Positions 49,348-58,076 of a DNA stretch of 64,000 bases are shown piece by piece. Below the pieces are notes generated by a model that saw only the letters and a program-made list of their open reading frames with translations, was not told the DNA's origin and ran no database searches. The stretch is from contig NZ_CABPSF010000004.1 in NCBI RefSeq assembly GCF_902459685.1, positions 1 through 64,000 on the forward strand. The letters are read 5' to 3'. This DNA comes from Pandoraea iniqua (lineage in GTDB: Bacteria > Pseudomonadota > Gammaproteobacteria > Burkholderiales > Burkholderiaceae). The position numbers were made by a program, and so were the translations under genes. Positions within the stretch are counted from its first letter, which is position 1; every line of letters begins with the position of its first letter.

Positions 49348-50950
49348 CGTCGACACGACCGTCGTGCTCGCGCAGTCGCGCGTCTGGCAGGCGAGCGAAG
49401 CGGCGCAGGCAGCGGGCGTGCAACCCGGCATGCGTCGTGGCGGCGTGCTCGCGTTGTTGCCGCAAGCCAGATTTCACGAGCGTGACGAAGCCGCCGAGAT
49501 CGTCGCGCTCGAAGCCTTGGCACTGGCGTTGTTGCGTTTCGGCCCCGATGTCGCGATCGCGTCGCACCAGAGCGTGCTGATCGACGTCGCGCCGAGCCTG
49601 CGCTTGTTCGGCGGTCTGGCGTCGCTGGCCGCACAGGTGCTCGACAGTGCGGATGCGCTCGGGCATCGCGCGTCATTGGGTGTCGCGGCCACGGCCAGCG
49701 CGGCGGCATTGCTGGCCCGTATCGGTGACAGGGAAGATGCCCCGATGCTTACCGGGACGCTCCCTCCGTGCCTGCCGCCACCACTGGCGGCGCTGCCGCA
49801 GCAACTCGATCCGTTGTCCGTGGCGTTGCTGCCCGAGGCGCAGCCGTGGCTCGACTGGCTAGCGCAGATCGGTTGCGCAACGCTGGGCGAATTGCGTGCC
49901 CTGCCGGCCAGCGGCATGCGACGGCGTTGCGGCGCGGCGTTGCCGGCGTCGCTCGCGCGGGCTTATGGCGAAACCCCCGAGGCACCTGACTGGTATCGCG
50001 CGCCACCGCACTTCGAGGCGGTGCTGCCGCTGCCGTCGCTCACGTACGACGTGGAAGTCTTGCTGTTTGGCTTGCGCCGTTTGCTTGCACAACTCACCGG
50101 CTGGCTGACGGCCGGGCAACTGGCGACGCGTGCGCTCACGCTCGTGCTTGAGCATGAGCCGCTCGGGCGCCACACGGTGGCACCGACACGTTTCGACATT
50201 CGGCTGGCCGAGGCGAGTGCGGCGCCTGCACACCTGCTTTCGCTGTGCAAGGAGCGACTGGCGCGTTCGCCGCTGGTCGCGCCGGTGCTCACGTTGCGGC
50301 TGGATGTCACACAAACGGCGGCACACGTGCCGCTCAGCGGCAGCTTGCTGCCCGAGCCGGGCCGCGCCCGGCAGGATTTCGTGCAACTGATCGAGCGTAT
50401 GGCGACGCGTCTGGGCGACGAGCATGTGCGGCGGCTGCAAGTGCGTGGCGACCACCGGCCCGAAGCGGCGTCTGCGAGTGTGGCGTATGGCGCGGGCGGG
50501 GCCGTGGCAGGGGCAGGTGGGGGCAGCGGGGCAGCCAAAACGGCAAAGCCTTCAAAGACCGCAAAGCCTCCGGGCACCGCCAATGCTCGCGCAGACAGCG
50601 CGTTGACCGAAAACGTGGCGCCGGCAGGTTCGCGCGGCGAGATCCCGTTAGGCATTGCCCATGGAGAAGCGGCGGCACGCGCGGCGCGTGCGCCATTGCC
50701 ACCTCGTCCGGCGTGGTTGCTCGATGCGCCACAGCGGCTCATGGTGCGCGACGAACGCCCGTGGCGGCAGGGGCCGTTGCAGTTGGTCAGTGGTCCCGAG
50801 CGTATCGAGGCGGGGTGGTGGGAGCCGGGCACGGTCACGCGCGATTACTTCATTGCGGCCGATACCACTGGGGCGTTGCTGTGGCTGTTTCGCGAGCGCC
50901 CCGTCCACGGGGCGGATGCTGCGTGGTATTTGCACGGTCTGTTCGGCTGA
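49277..50950 (+). CDS. imuB: ImuB, inactive Y-family polymerase-like mutasome hub
   Basis: ImuB (557 residues) is a Y-family polymerase homologue without catalytic carboxylates that bridges ImuA, DnaE2 and the sliding clamp. The N-terminus (MACWIALHLPFLALEIA) lacks the DxD of active enzymes; the palm/finger region continues with SVLIDVAPSLRLFGG. A Gly/Ala/Lys-rich linker lies at about 412-455 (AGGAVAGAGGGSGAAKTAKPSK), and the C-terminal ImuB-specific domain (GWWEPGTVTRDYFIA, YLHGLFG) is intact. The start follows GGAG and lies inside imuA. Confidence 0.93.
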   Translation: MACWIALHLPFLALEIASPPTRTDVDTTVVLAQSRVWQASEAAQAAGVQPGMRRGGVLALLPQARFHERDEAAEIVALEALALALLRFGPDVAIASHQSVLIDVAPSLRLFGGLASLAAQVLDSADALGHRASLGVAATASAAALLARIGDREDAPMLTGTLPPCLPPPLAALPQQLDPLSVALLPEAQPWLDWLAQIGCATLGELRALPASGMRRRCGAALPASLARAYGETPEAPDWYRAPPHFEAVLPLPSLTYDVEVLLFGLRRLLAQLTGWLTAGQLATRALTLVLEHEPLGRHTVAPTRFDIRLAEASAAPAHLLSLCKERLARSPLVAPVLTLRLDVTQTAAHVPLSGSLLPEPGRARQDFVQLIERMATRLGDEHVRRLQVRGDHRPEAASASVAYGAGGAVAGAGGGSGAAKTAKPSKTAKPPGTANARADSALTENVAPAGSRGEIPLGIAHGEAAARAARAPLPPRPAWLLDAPQRLMVRDERPWRQGPLQLVSGPERIEAGWWEPGTVTRDYFIAADTTGALLWLFRERPVHGADAAWYLHGLFG

Positions 50951-50957
50951 AGCGGAC

Positions 50958-50987
50958 TGAACAAGCCCGAACAAGCCTGAATAAGCC
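50958..50987 (+). repeat. 10-bp tandem repeat x3 between imuB and dnaE2
   Basis: tgaacaagcc, cgaacaagcc, tgaataagcc directly follow the imuB stop and fill the 51-bp gap to dnaE2. Confidence 0.8.
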
Positions 50988-51001
50988 GGGATGGTGTTTC
51001 C

Positions 51002-54000
51002 ATGGATATCGACGATTTCTTGCCTTGGCAGGGCCCGACCGAGGGCCTCGCCGCCAACGACGACAGTGCCGACGACGCGGTTGCCAAACCCACGGCGCCG
51101 GCCGACCCGCGCGCGGCTGACGACGGCAGCCTGCCCGCGTATGCCGAACTGCACTGCCTGTCGAACTTCTCGTTTCAGCGCGGGGCATCGCATCCGGAGG
51201 AACTGGTCGCACGCGCGGCGCATCTGGGTTACACCGCACTGGCGATCACCGACGAATGCTCGCTCGCGGGCGTGGTGCGGGCATTGGCCGAGGTCGTGCA
51301 GCATCCGTCGGTATCGCTCATCGTCGGCAGCGAATTCCGGCTGACGCCAGAGGCATCGGACGCCCCCTCGTCAGACCTTAGCGCGCTGGGCACCGTGCAT
51401 CTGGTGGCACTTGCCCAGCATCGCGAGGGTTACGGCAATCTCTCCGAGATGATTACGCTCGGGCGCATGCGCGGCCCGAAGCGCGGCTATCGGCTGCATG
51501 CGCGCGACTTCAGTGCGCCGGACAAAGCGCAGGCGCATCTGCGCGGTTTGCCCGGTTGTCTGCTGATTCTCGTGCCCGATGCCGACGCGAGCGCCGCGCA
51601 GATACTTGCGCAAACCCGCTGGGCGGCGGCGGCCTTCGGCGAGGGGCGCGTGTGGCTTGCGCTTGAGCGGCGTCATCGTGCCGACGACGAAGCCCATCTG
51701 GCGAAACTGCGCGCTATCTCGTCCGAGTGCGGTGTACCACTCGTCGCCACCGGCCACGTGCTCATGCATGTGCGATCGCGCAAACCGTTGCAGGACACGC
51801 TGACCGCCATCGGGCTGGGGCAACCGGTGCAGACATGCGGGCTGGCGCTCACGGCCAACGCCGAACAGCATCTGCGGGCGCGCTTGCGGCTGGCGTGGCT
51901 GTATCCGGCCGAAGCACTGGCCGAGACGATTGTCATTGCTTCGCGTTGCCATTTCGATCTGCGCAGTCTGCGCTATGAATATCCGGAAGAACTGGTGCCG
52001 GCGGGTCACACGCCGTCGACCTATCTGCGTCAGGAGGTCGAAGCCGGGTTGAAGCGCCGCTACCCAGCAGGCGTTCCGCAGAAGGTCCGCAAGCTCATCG
52101 AAGACGAGCTCACGCTCATCGGCGAACTCGAATACGAGCCTTATTTCCTAACGGTCTACGACATCGTGAGCTTCGCGCGCAGCGTGCACATCCTGTGTCA
52201 GGGGCGGGGCTCGGCGGCCAACTCGGCGGTGTGTTATTGCCTTGGCATCACCGAGGTCGATCCCGATCAGGTGAAGTTGCTGTTCGGGCGGTTTCTGTCG
52301 AAAGAGCGCAACGAGCCGCCCGATATCGACGTGGATTTCGAGCATCAGCGCCGCGAAGAGGTCATCCAGTACATCTACAACAAATATGGGGTAGACCGCG
52401 CCGCACTGGCGGCTACCGTGATCAGCTATCGCATGCGCAGTGCGGTGCGCGATACGGGCAGAGCACTGGGCATCGATCTGTCGATCGTCGAGCAGGTCGC
52501 GCAGAGCCAGCAGTGGTGGGATGGCCGCGAGAATCTGCTCGCGCGGATGGCGGCGCAGGGGCTCTCGCCCGATGCGCCGACCACACGGTTATGGGCGGAT
52601 CTGGTGGCGCGGCTGATCGGATTTCCGCGTCACTTGTCGCAGCACGTGGGCGGCTTTGTGATCTCGCGCGACAAGCTCTCGCGGCTGGTGCCGATTGCCC
52701 CGGCGGCGATGGAGAATCGCTACGTCATTCAATGGGACAAAGACGACATCGACACGCTCAAGCTGCTCAAGGTCGATGTGCTGGCGCTCGGCATGCTCAG
52801 TGCGTTGCGCCGCACGCTCGATCTGCTGGGCGCGTGGCGCGGCGTGCCGATGACACTGGCCGATATTCCGAAAGAAGATCCGGCGACGTACGGCATGATT
52901 CGCCGCGCCGACACCATCGGTGTGTTCCAGATCGAATCGCGTGCGCAGATGAGCATGCTGCCGCGTCTGAAGCCGGATAAGTATTACGACCTCGTGATCG
53001 AAGTCGCGATCGTGCGGCCGGGGCCGATTCAGGGCGGCATGGTGCATCCGTATCTGCGGCGAAAGCAGGGTAAGGAGAAGGTCGAGTATCCGCGCGAGGA
53101 GATCAAGGCGGCGCTCGAGCGCACCTTGGGCGTGCCGATTTTTCAGGAGCAGGTGATGCAGGTCGCGATGATTGCGGCCGACTTCACGGCCGGCGATGCC
53201 GATCAGTTGCGACGCTCGATGGCGGCGTGGCGGCGCAAGGGCGGGCTTGAGAAATTCCAGACGCGGATCATCGACGGCATGTTGAAGAACGGCTATCCGC
53301 GCGATTTTGCCGAAGCCATCTGCCGGCAGATCGAGGGCTTCGGCGAGTATGGTTTCCCGGAGAGTCATGCGGCGAGTTTTGCGTTGCTGGCGTATGCGAG
53401 TGCGTGGCTGAAATGCCATGCACCGGAGATGTTTTTGTGCGGCTTGCTCAACAGTTTGCCGATGGGGTTTTATTCGGCGTCGCAACTGGTGCAGGATGCG
53501 CGGCGGCATCGGGTGGAAGTGCGTCCGGTCGATGTGTGCGTGAGCGATGTCGACTCGCTGCCCGAGGCGCGCATCGGGCGCTATGGCAATGCGCGGCGTC
53601 CGGCGGTGCGGCTGGGGTTGTCGCTGGTGAAGGGGTTGTCTGGCGAGGGGGCGGCGGCGATTGAGCGGGCGCGCCGGCAGCGGCCGTTTACCGACATCGA
53701 CGACCTGACCGCGCGCGCGGCGTTATCGCGGCACGATCTCGATGCGCTGGCGGCGGCCGATGCGTTGTCGGGGCTGCTGGGCAGCCGGCGTCAGGCGCGT
53801 TGGGCGGTAGCGGCGTGGCAGCCCCCGACGCCATTGCTGGGGGCGACGACCTTGCGCGACGCCGTGCCGGGAAGCGCCGGCGAGCGGGTGGTGTTGCCGC
53901 CGATGCCGGAAGGGCAGGACATTGTGGCGGACTACGCGAGCACGGGGCTGACGTTGCGCCGGCATCCGTTGATGTTGTTGCGCGAGAAGCTCGAGAAGAT

Positions 54001-54328
54001 GCGCGTGCGTACCGCGAAGGAATTACAGGCGGACGCGGTGCATGGGCGGCGGGTAAGAACGGCGGGGATCGTGACGGGACGGCAGCGGCCGGGCACGGCC
54101 AACGGCACGGTCTTCGTATCGCTGGAAGACGAGACGGGCATCATCAACGTGATCGTGTGGCCCGATCTGGTCGAGACGCAACGCAAGGAATTGCTGGCGT
54201 CGTCGTTACTGGGCGTGGAAGGGGTGTGGCAACGCGAGGAGCGCGTGATGCATCTGGTCGCCCACCGCCTGATCGATCTCTCGTCGATGCTGGGCGAGCT
54301 GACCATCTCAAGTCGGAATTTTCATTGA
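51002..54328 (+). CDS. dnaE2: Error-prone DNA polymerase DnaE2 (ImuC)
   Basis: DnaE2 is the catalytic polymerase of the ImuABC mutasome. The 1108-residue C-family polymerase has an N-terminal PHP domain (ELHCLSNFSFQRGAS), the palm with Asp441 and Asp443 in PPDIDVDFEHQ, a YFLTVYDIV segment, helix-hairpin-helix motifs and a C-terminal OB-fold (RTAGIVTGRQRPGTANGT). The first 38 residues are unconserved. Third gene of the LexA-regulated operon, 51 bp after imuB. Confidence 0.97.
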   Translation: MDIDDFLPWQGPTEGLAANDDSADDAVAKPTAPADPRAADDGSLPAYAELHCLSNFSFQRGASHPEELVARAAHLGYTALAITDECSLAGVVRALAEVVQHPSVSLIVGSEFRLTPEASDAPSSDLSALGTVHLVALAQHREGYGNLSEMITLGRMRGPKRGYRLHARDFSAPDKAQAHLRGLPGCLLILVPDADASAAQILAQTRWAAAAFGEGRVWLALERRHRADDEAHLAKLRAISSECGVPLVATGHVLMHVRSRKPLQDTLTAIGLGQPVQTCGLALTANAEQHLRARLRLAWLYPAEALAETIVIASRCHFDLRSLRYEYPEELVPAGHTPSTYLRQEVEAGLKRRYPAGVPQKVRKLIEDELTLIGELEYEPYFLTVYDIVSFARSVHILCQGRGSAANSAVCYCLGITEVDPDQVKLLFGRFLSKERNEPPDIDVDFEHQRREEVIQYIYNKYGVDRAALAATVISYRMRSAVRDTGRALGIDLSIVEQVAQSQQWWDGRENLLARMAAQGLSPDAPTTRLWADLVARLIGFPRHLSQHVGGFVISRDKLSRLVPIAPAAMENRYVIQWDKDDIDTLKLLKVDVLALGMLSALRRTLDLLGAWRGVPMTLADIPKEDPATYGMIRRADTIGVFQIESRAQMSMLPRLKPDKYYDLVIEVAIVRPGPIQGGMVHPYLRRKQGKEKVEYPREEIKAALERTLGVPIFQEQVMQVAMIAADFTAGDADQLRRSMAAWRRKGGLEKFQTRIIDGMLKNGYPRDFAEAICRQIEGFGEYGFPESHAASFALLAYASAWLKCHAPEMFLCGLLNSLPMGFYSASQLVQDARRHRVEVRPVDVCVSDVDSLPEARIGRYGNARRPAVRLGLSLVKGLSGEGAAAIERARRQRPFTDIDDLTARAALSRHDLDALAAADALSGLLGSRRQARWAVAAWQPPTPLLGATTLRDAVPGSAGERVVLPPMPEGQDIVADYASTGLTLRRHPLMLLREKLEKMRVRTAKELQADAVHGRRVRTAGIVTGRQRPGTANGTVFVSLEDETGIINVIVWPDLVETQRKELLASSLLGVEGVWQREERVMHLVAHRLIDLSSMLGELTISSRNFH

Positions 54329-54397
54329 GGGGTTTTCGATAGGATGGAGCTTTCGCGGTATCGCGATCGATTCCGCAATGTTTCCCGGAGACCCAGC

Positions 54398-54709
54398 ATG
54401 ACCCGACAAATACCTTTGGCGACACCGGGCGAGATCCTCATGCAGGATTGGCTCGGCCCGATGGGCCTCTCGCAGTACGCGCTCGCGAAGGCGATCAGCG
54501 TGCCCCCTCGCCGTATCAATGAGATTGTGCTCGGCAAGCGGTCGATTTCTGTCGATACTGCACTGCGACTCGGCGCGTTCTTCGGCGTCGATGCGCAGAG
54601 CTGGCTGAATCTGCAAAATCACTACGACGCTGAAATTGCCAGAGCGGAAATCGCCGACGAGCTACGCGAGATCAAGCGCAACGCCAAGCATCTTCTGGCG
54701 GCCGCCTGA
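54398..54709 (+). CDS. HigA/VapI-type antitoxin without partner
   Basis: A 103-residue Xre-family protein of the HigA group: PLATPGEILMQDWLGPMGLSQYALAKAISV, then the recognition helix region PPRRINEIVLGKRSISVDTALRLG and WLNLQNHYD. These antitoxins normally follow a HigB RNase toxin gene. Here only 69 bp separate it from dnaE2, with no HigB-like frame upstream or downstream, so it looks like an orphan regulator. The start at 54398 follows GGAG; an in-frame ATG at 54344 is less likely. Confidence 0.85.
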   Translation: MTRQIPLATPGEILMQDWLGPMGLSQYALAKAISVPPRRINEIVLGKRSISVDTALRLGAFFGVDAQSWLNLQNHYDAEIARAEIADELREIKRNAKHLLAAA

Positions 54710-54720
54710 GCCAGAAATCA

Positions 54721-54748
54721 ACAAGGGGGCACGCATGCCCCCTTATTC
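54721..54748. terminator. Convergent hairpin between the HigA-like gene and the permease gene
   Basis: aagggggca (54722-54730) pairs with tgccccctt (54735-54743), followed by attcatt. It lies in the short gap between converging genes and may serve both. Confidence 0.65.
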
Positions 54749-54772
54749 ATTCCGCAGCTTCCGCCACAGCCA

Positions 54773-56146
54773 TCAATGCGCCGCGTCCGCCTGCCGGCCG
54801 GCTTCCTGAGCGAGTGCGCTGGCTTCTTCTTCGCTACGCAGCCCGTTGAAATGGAAGTTGAGCAGCACCGCGCTGATCGACGCCAGCAGAATGCCGCTGT
54901 GGAAGAACGGCGCCAACGCATGCGGCAGCTTCATGAAGAACTTGTCCGAGGCCACCGGAATCATCCCCACCCCGATGCTGATCGCGATGATGTACAGGTT
55001 GTAACGGTTCTTCGAGAGATCGACGGTCGAAAGAATCTTTACGCCCGTGGCCGTCACCATGCCGAACATCACGATCCCCGCGCCACCCAGCACAAACTGC
55101 GGCACCGACGCGACTACGTGCGCCACCTTCGGGAACAGTCCGAGCACGATCAGGATCACCCCGCCCATCGCACACACCCAACGGCTCTTCACACCCGTCA
55201 CGCCAACCAACCCCACGTTCTGCGAGAACGAGGTGTACGGAAACGTGTTAAAGACGCCGCCGATCAGCGTCCCCAGCCCATCGACCCGCAGGCCGCGCAC
55301 CAGCGTCTTTTGATCGACCGGCCGCCCCACGATGTCGCCCACCGCGAGAAACATGCCGGTCGATTCGATGAACGTCACGAGCATCACCAGCGTCATGGTG
55401 GCAATGGCAATCGGGTCGAAGCGCGGCACGCCAAAGTGGAACGGCATGACGAAGCCGAACCACGCCGCTTCGCTCACGCCCGTGAACGACACTTTACCCA
55501 GCGCCACCGCAATCAGCGTGCCGAACAGAATGCCGAGCAGCACGGCAATGTTCGAGAAGAAACCCCGTACGTATTTGGTGATGAACAGAATGCACAGCAA
55601 CACGGCGAACGACACGCCCAGATAGAGCGGATTGCCGTAGTCGGGGTTGCCGAAGCCGCCCGCCGCCCAGTTGATCCCCACGCCCATGAGCGAGATGCCG
55701 ATCACGGTAATGACCGTGCCGGTCACCACGGGCGGAAAGAGTCTCAGTAACTTCCCGATGAACGGCGCAATGAGAATGCCGATGATGCCTGCGGCAATCG
55801 TCGCGCCGTAAATATCGAGCAAACCGAGATCGGGGTTGGTGCCAATGGCGATCATCGGGGTCACGGCCGTGAAGGTCACACCCATCATGATCGGCAGGCG
55901 CAGGCCGAAGATCCACAGACCAAGCGTCTGGATCAGCGTGGCGATACCGCAGGCGAACAGGTCGGCATTGATCAGAAAGGCAATCTGGTCGACCGACATC
56001 TTGAGCGCACCGCCGATGATCAGCGGTACCGCCACCGCCCCCGCGTACATCACCAGCACGTGTTGCAAGCCCAGCGTGAACAGCTTAGGGAGCGGCAGGC
56101 GCTCGTCGACCGGATGCACCGGTGCAGCTGCGGCAGTTTGCGTCAT
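54773..56146 (-). CDS. NCS2 nucleobase permease, urate/xanthine type
   Basis: A 457-residue inner-membrane protein with 14 helices of the NAT/NCS2 fold. The signature SQNVGLVGVTGVKSR matches the QN-x-G-T-[RKG] family motif in the form typical of bacterial urate/xanthine permeases such as PucJ/PucK; the conserved QH pair is in LGLQHVLVMYAGAV. The start at 56146 follows an AGGAG site. It would import xanthine or uric acid by proton symport, complementing the purine block at 16-27 kb, although no uricase is in this window. Confidence 0.88.
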   Translation of the reverse strand: MTQTAAAAPVHPVDERLPLPKLFTLGLQHVLVMYAGAVAVPLIIGGALKMSVDQIAFLINADLFACGIATLIQTLGLWIFGLRLPIMMGVTFTAVTPMIAIGTNPDLGLLDIYGATIAAGIIGILIAPFIGKLLRLFPPVVTGTVITVIGISLMGVGINWAAGGFGNPDYGNPLYLGVSFAVLLCILFITKYVRGFFSNIAVLLGILFGTLIAVALGKVSFTGVSEAAWFGFVMPFHFGVPRFDPIAIATMTLVMLVTFIESTGMFLAVGDIVGRPVDQKTLVRGLRVDGLGTLIGGVFNTFPYTSFSQNVGLVGVTGVKSRWVCAMGGVILIVLGLFPKVAHVVASVPQFVLGGAGIVMFGMVTATGVKILSTVDLSKNRYNLYIIAISIGVGMIPVASDKFFMKLPHALAPFFHSGILLASISAVLLNFHFNGLRSEEEASALAQEAGRQADAAH

Positions 56147-56559
56147 GTCTTCTCCTGATCCGACGTTACGGTGGGACATCGTTGTGTTACATGGCGAACC
56201 GAGCGTAAATTTTTTATTGACGCACAGCGAGTGCAGTCAAAAACAAGCCGGTGCGGCAACGCGTGTCAGGCGCGCCGTGCAATGCGTTTTACGATGGAGA
56301 AAAACTGCGGTATTGGCGACATGGTATGCCGTTGCGGGGCGCCGCACCAGATGGCCTGAAAAGCCTTGTCGCGTATAGGTTTGGCGTGAATGCCGGAGAG
56401 GGTGGGGACGGCCCGGGCCGCAACACAGACTTGCGCGAATCGTCCAGTGGACGAATGCCGAAGCCACGGCGTGGCTCCGGCACATATCGAATCCCGAATA
56501 CTAAAGATTGCTTCCGGCGTATGACCGCAGGCCGGTGAGATCAACGCGTACCGGTGAGA
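56147..56559. other. Non-coding region between permease and HDOD genes
   Basis: The 413 bp hold the permease promoter region (A+T-rich at 56200-56235) and, at the HDOD end, a 19-bp tandem duplication. The open frames present lack ribosome-binding sites and overlap in several frames; none is credible. Confidence 0.35.
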
Positions 56560-56569
56560 TCAACGCGTA
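56532..56569. repeat. 19-bp tandem duplication at the HDOD gene stop
   Basis: ccggtgagatcaacgcgta occurs twice head to tail (56532-56550, 56551-56569). The right copy contains the HDOD gene stop codon and its last codons; the left copy is just beyond it. Confidence 0.9.
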
Positions 56570-58059
56570 CCTGTGGTACCGGTCGGCTTGCGCAGCGAGT
56601 CGCTGGCGGTGACGGGCGCGGCACCCCCGTGCTGTGCTGCGCTCTCGAGTTTGCTTGAAATCTCTTCGCCCATATGGTGAAGAAACTCCATTTCCTTCGC
56701 GCCGATACCGCCCGCGCACAGGGCACCGCCCCAGTCGCCGTAGAGCAGTGCCACGGTCTGGTTGCGCTGACGCACCGGCAGCAGGAAGAACGACTTCACA
56801 TGCGCGAAATGCTGACGGTGCCAGATCGGAATACGCGGCACGATGCGCGGCTCGCGGGCATTGTCGATCAGGATGGCGCGGCCGTTGGTGAGCGCCAGAT
56901 GGAACACGTCGGGCTCGAACGCCTCGGGGAAGGTAAGGCCCAGCAGCGGCTGCACGTCGCGCCCGATGCCGAAACGCATCTCGAAGACCTTGCTGGTCGG
57001 CACGCGCACGAATGCGGCGCAATTGACGAAGCCCAGCGATTGCAGAATCGCTTCCAGCGTCAGGTTGAGCAGGCCGACGGCATCGGTCTCGCCCGTCGCG
57101 GCGCGCACTTCGGAAAGCCCGTCGGCCAGACGACGCGCCGAGTCGAGCGGCTTGCCGGCCGGCGGCGGATTCTTGTTCGTCGCGCGAGTGCTGATTGCGA
57201 TGAATTCCTGATGGCTCGTGTCGCGGGCCATCTCTTCACCCACGGAGACCACTTCGCTGATGTCGAGCGCCAACCGGTCGGCGTAACGCTCGGCCAGCTC
57301 CGCCAGACGCGCCGGATCGGCACCGCGCGTGAGCTCGGTCACCATCTCGTTCGACATGTTCGCCACGGCGCACAGCCAATCGGCGTGCGAGAGCGGGGCG
57401 TCGCCTTCGAGATCGATGGGGCGCATGCTGGTCGCAATCGACTCGGGCAGGCCCCACTTGCGTGCAGCCGCTTCGGCCAGCTCGGGGAACGTGATGCCGA
57501 GTACGCGCTCACAGGCATCGCTGTCGCTGATGCCTTCTTCGACGGAAATTCGTTGAATCTCCACCCATTCGTTGGGGAAGCAGTAGGTCACGAGCAGGCG
57601 CGCCACGTGATGCAGCAGCGTGCAGACCACGGCTTCTTCACCGTCGCGAATGCCGTTCTTGGCGGTGATGTCGCGTGCGAAAGCCCCGGCGAGGGTAGCG
57701 CGAGCGAGCTCGCGTGCCATATCGTCACGGCGCGAGGCGACTTCGCCGAAGCCCTCCAACAGCTTCAGGCTCAGCGCCAGGTGACCAATGGTGTCGACGC
57801 CCAGAATCATGATGGCGCGCGAGACGGTCGTCACGTTGCAGCCGAACGGGGCGTACATGGCCGAGTTGGCCAGCCGGATCACCTTCTGGGTGAGGGCAAA
57901 GTCCGACAGCACCGACGACGCGAGGTCGGCAGTGCTGGTGTTTTCGCTTTGCATGGCAGACACGATGCCCGTGACCGAGCGTTGCAGCGACGGGAAGTCG
58001 CCGCGCTCAGCCATGCGCTGCCACAGCAATTCGAGCGTTTTTTCTTTCGTCAGGCTCAT
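56560..58059 (-). CDS. HDOD-GAF signalling protein
   Basis: A 499-residue cytoplasmic protein. Residues about 18-210 form an HDOD domain (FPSLQRSVTGIVSAM, FALTQKVIRLANSAMYA, LLHHVARLLV), a catalytically dead relative of HD phosphodiesterases used as an adaptor. Residues about 330-480 form a GAF-like sensor domain (LNLTLEAILQSLGFVNCAAFV, VKSFFLLPVRQRNQTVALLYGDW). Its partner is probably the GGDEF-EAL gene 17 bp upstream on the same strand. Role: likely relay between a ligand and c-di-GMP-linked behaviour such as motility; inferred. Confidence 0.88.
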   Translation of the reverse strand: MSLTKEKTLELLWQRMAERGDFPSLQRSVTGIVSAMQSENTSTADLASSVLSDFALTQKVIRLANSAMYAPFGCNVTTVSRAIMILGVDTIGHLALSLKLLEGFGEVASRRDDMARELARATLAGAFARDITAKNGIRDGEEAVVCTLLHHVARLLVTYCFPNEWVEIQRISVEEGISDSDACERVLGITFPELAEAAARKWGLPESIATSMRPIDLEGDAPLSHADWLCAVANMSNEMVTELTRGADPARLAELAERYADRLALDISEVVSVGEEMARDTSHQEFIAISTRATNKNPPPAGKPLDSARRLADGLSEVRAATGETDAVGLLNLTLEAILQSLGFVNCAAFVRVPTSKVFEMRFGIGRDVQPLLGLTFPEAFEPDVFHLALTNGRAILIDNAREPRIVPRIPIWHRQHFAHVKSFFLLPVRQRNQTVALLYGDWGGALCAGGIGAKEMEFLHHMGEEISSKLESAAQHGGAAPVTASDSLRKPTGTTGTR

Positions 58060-58076
58060 GTTGGCGGGGTGTCCGG

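Noticed and set aside
54329-54397. Degraded HigB toxin upstream of the HigA-like gene
   Set aside because: Translation of the 69 bp in all plus frames shows no HigB C-terminal features; too short to be a remnant worth calling.
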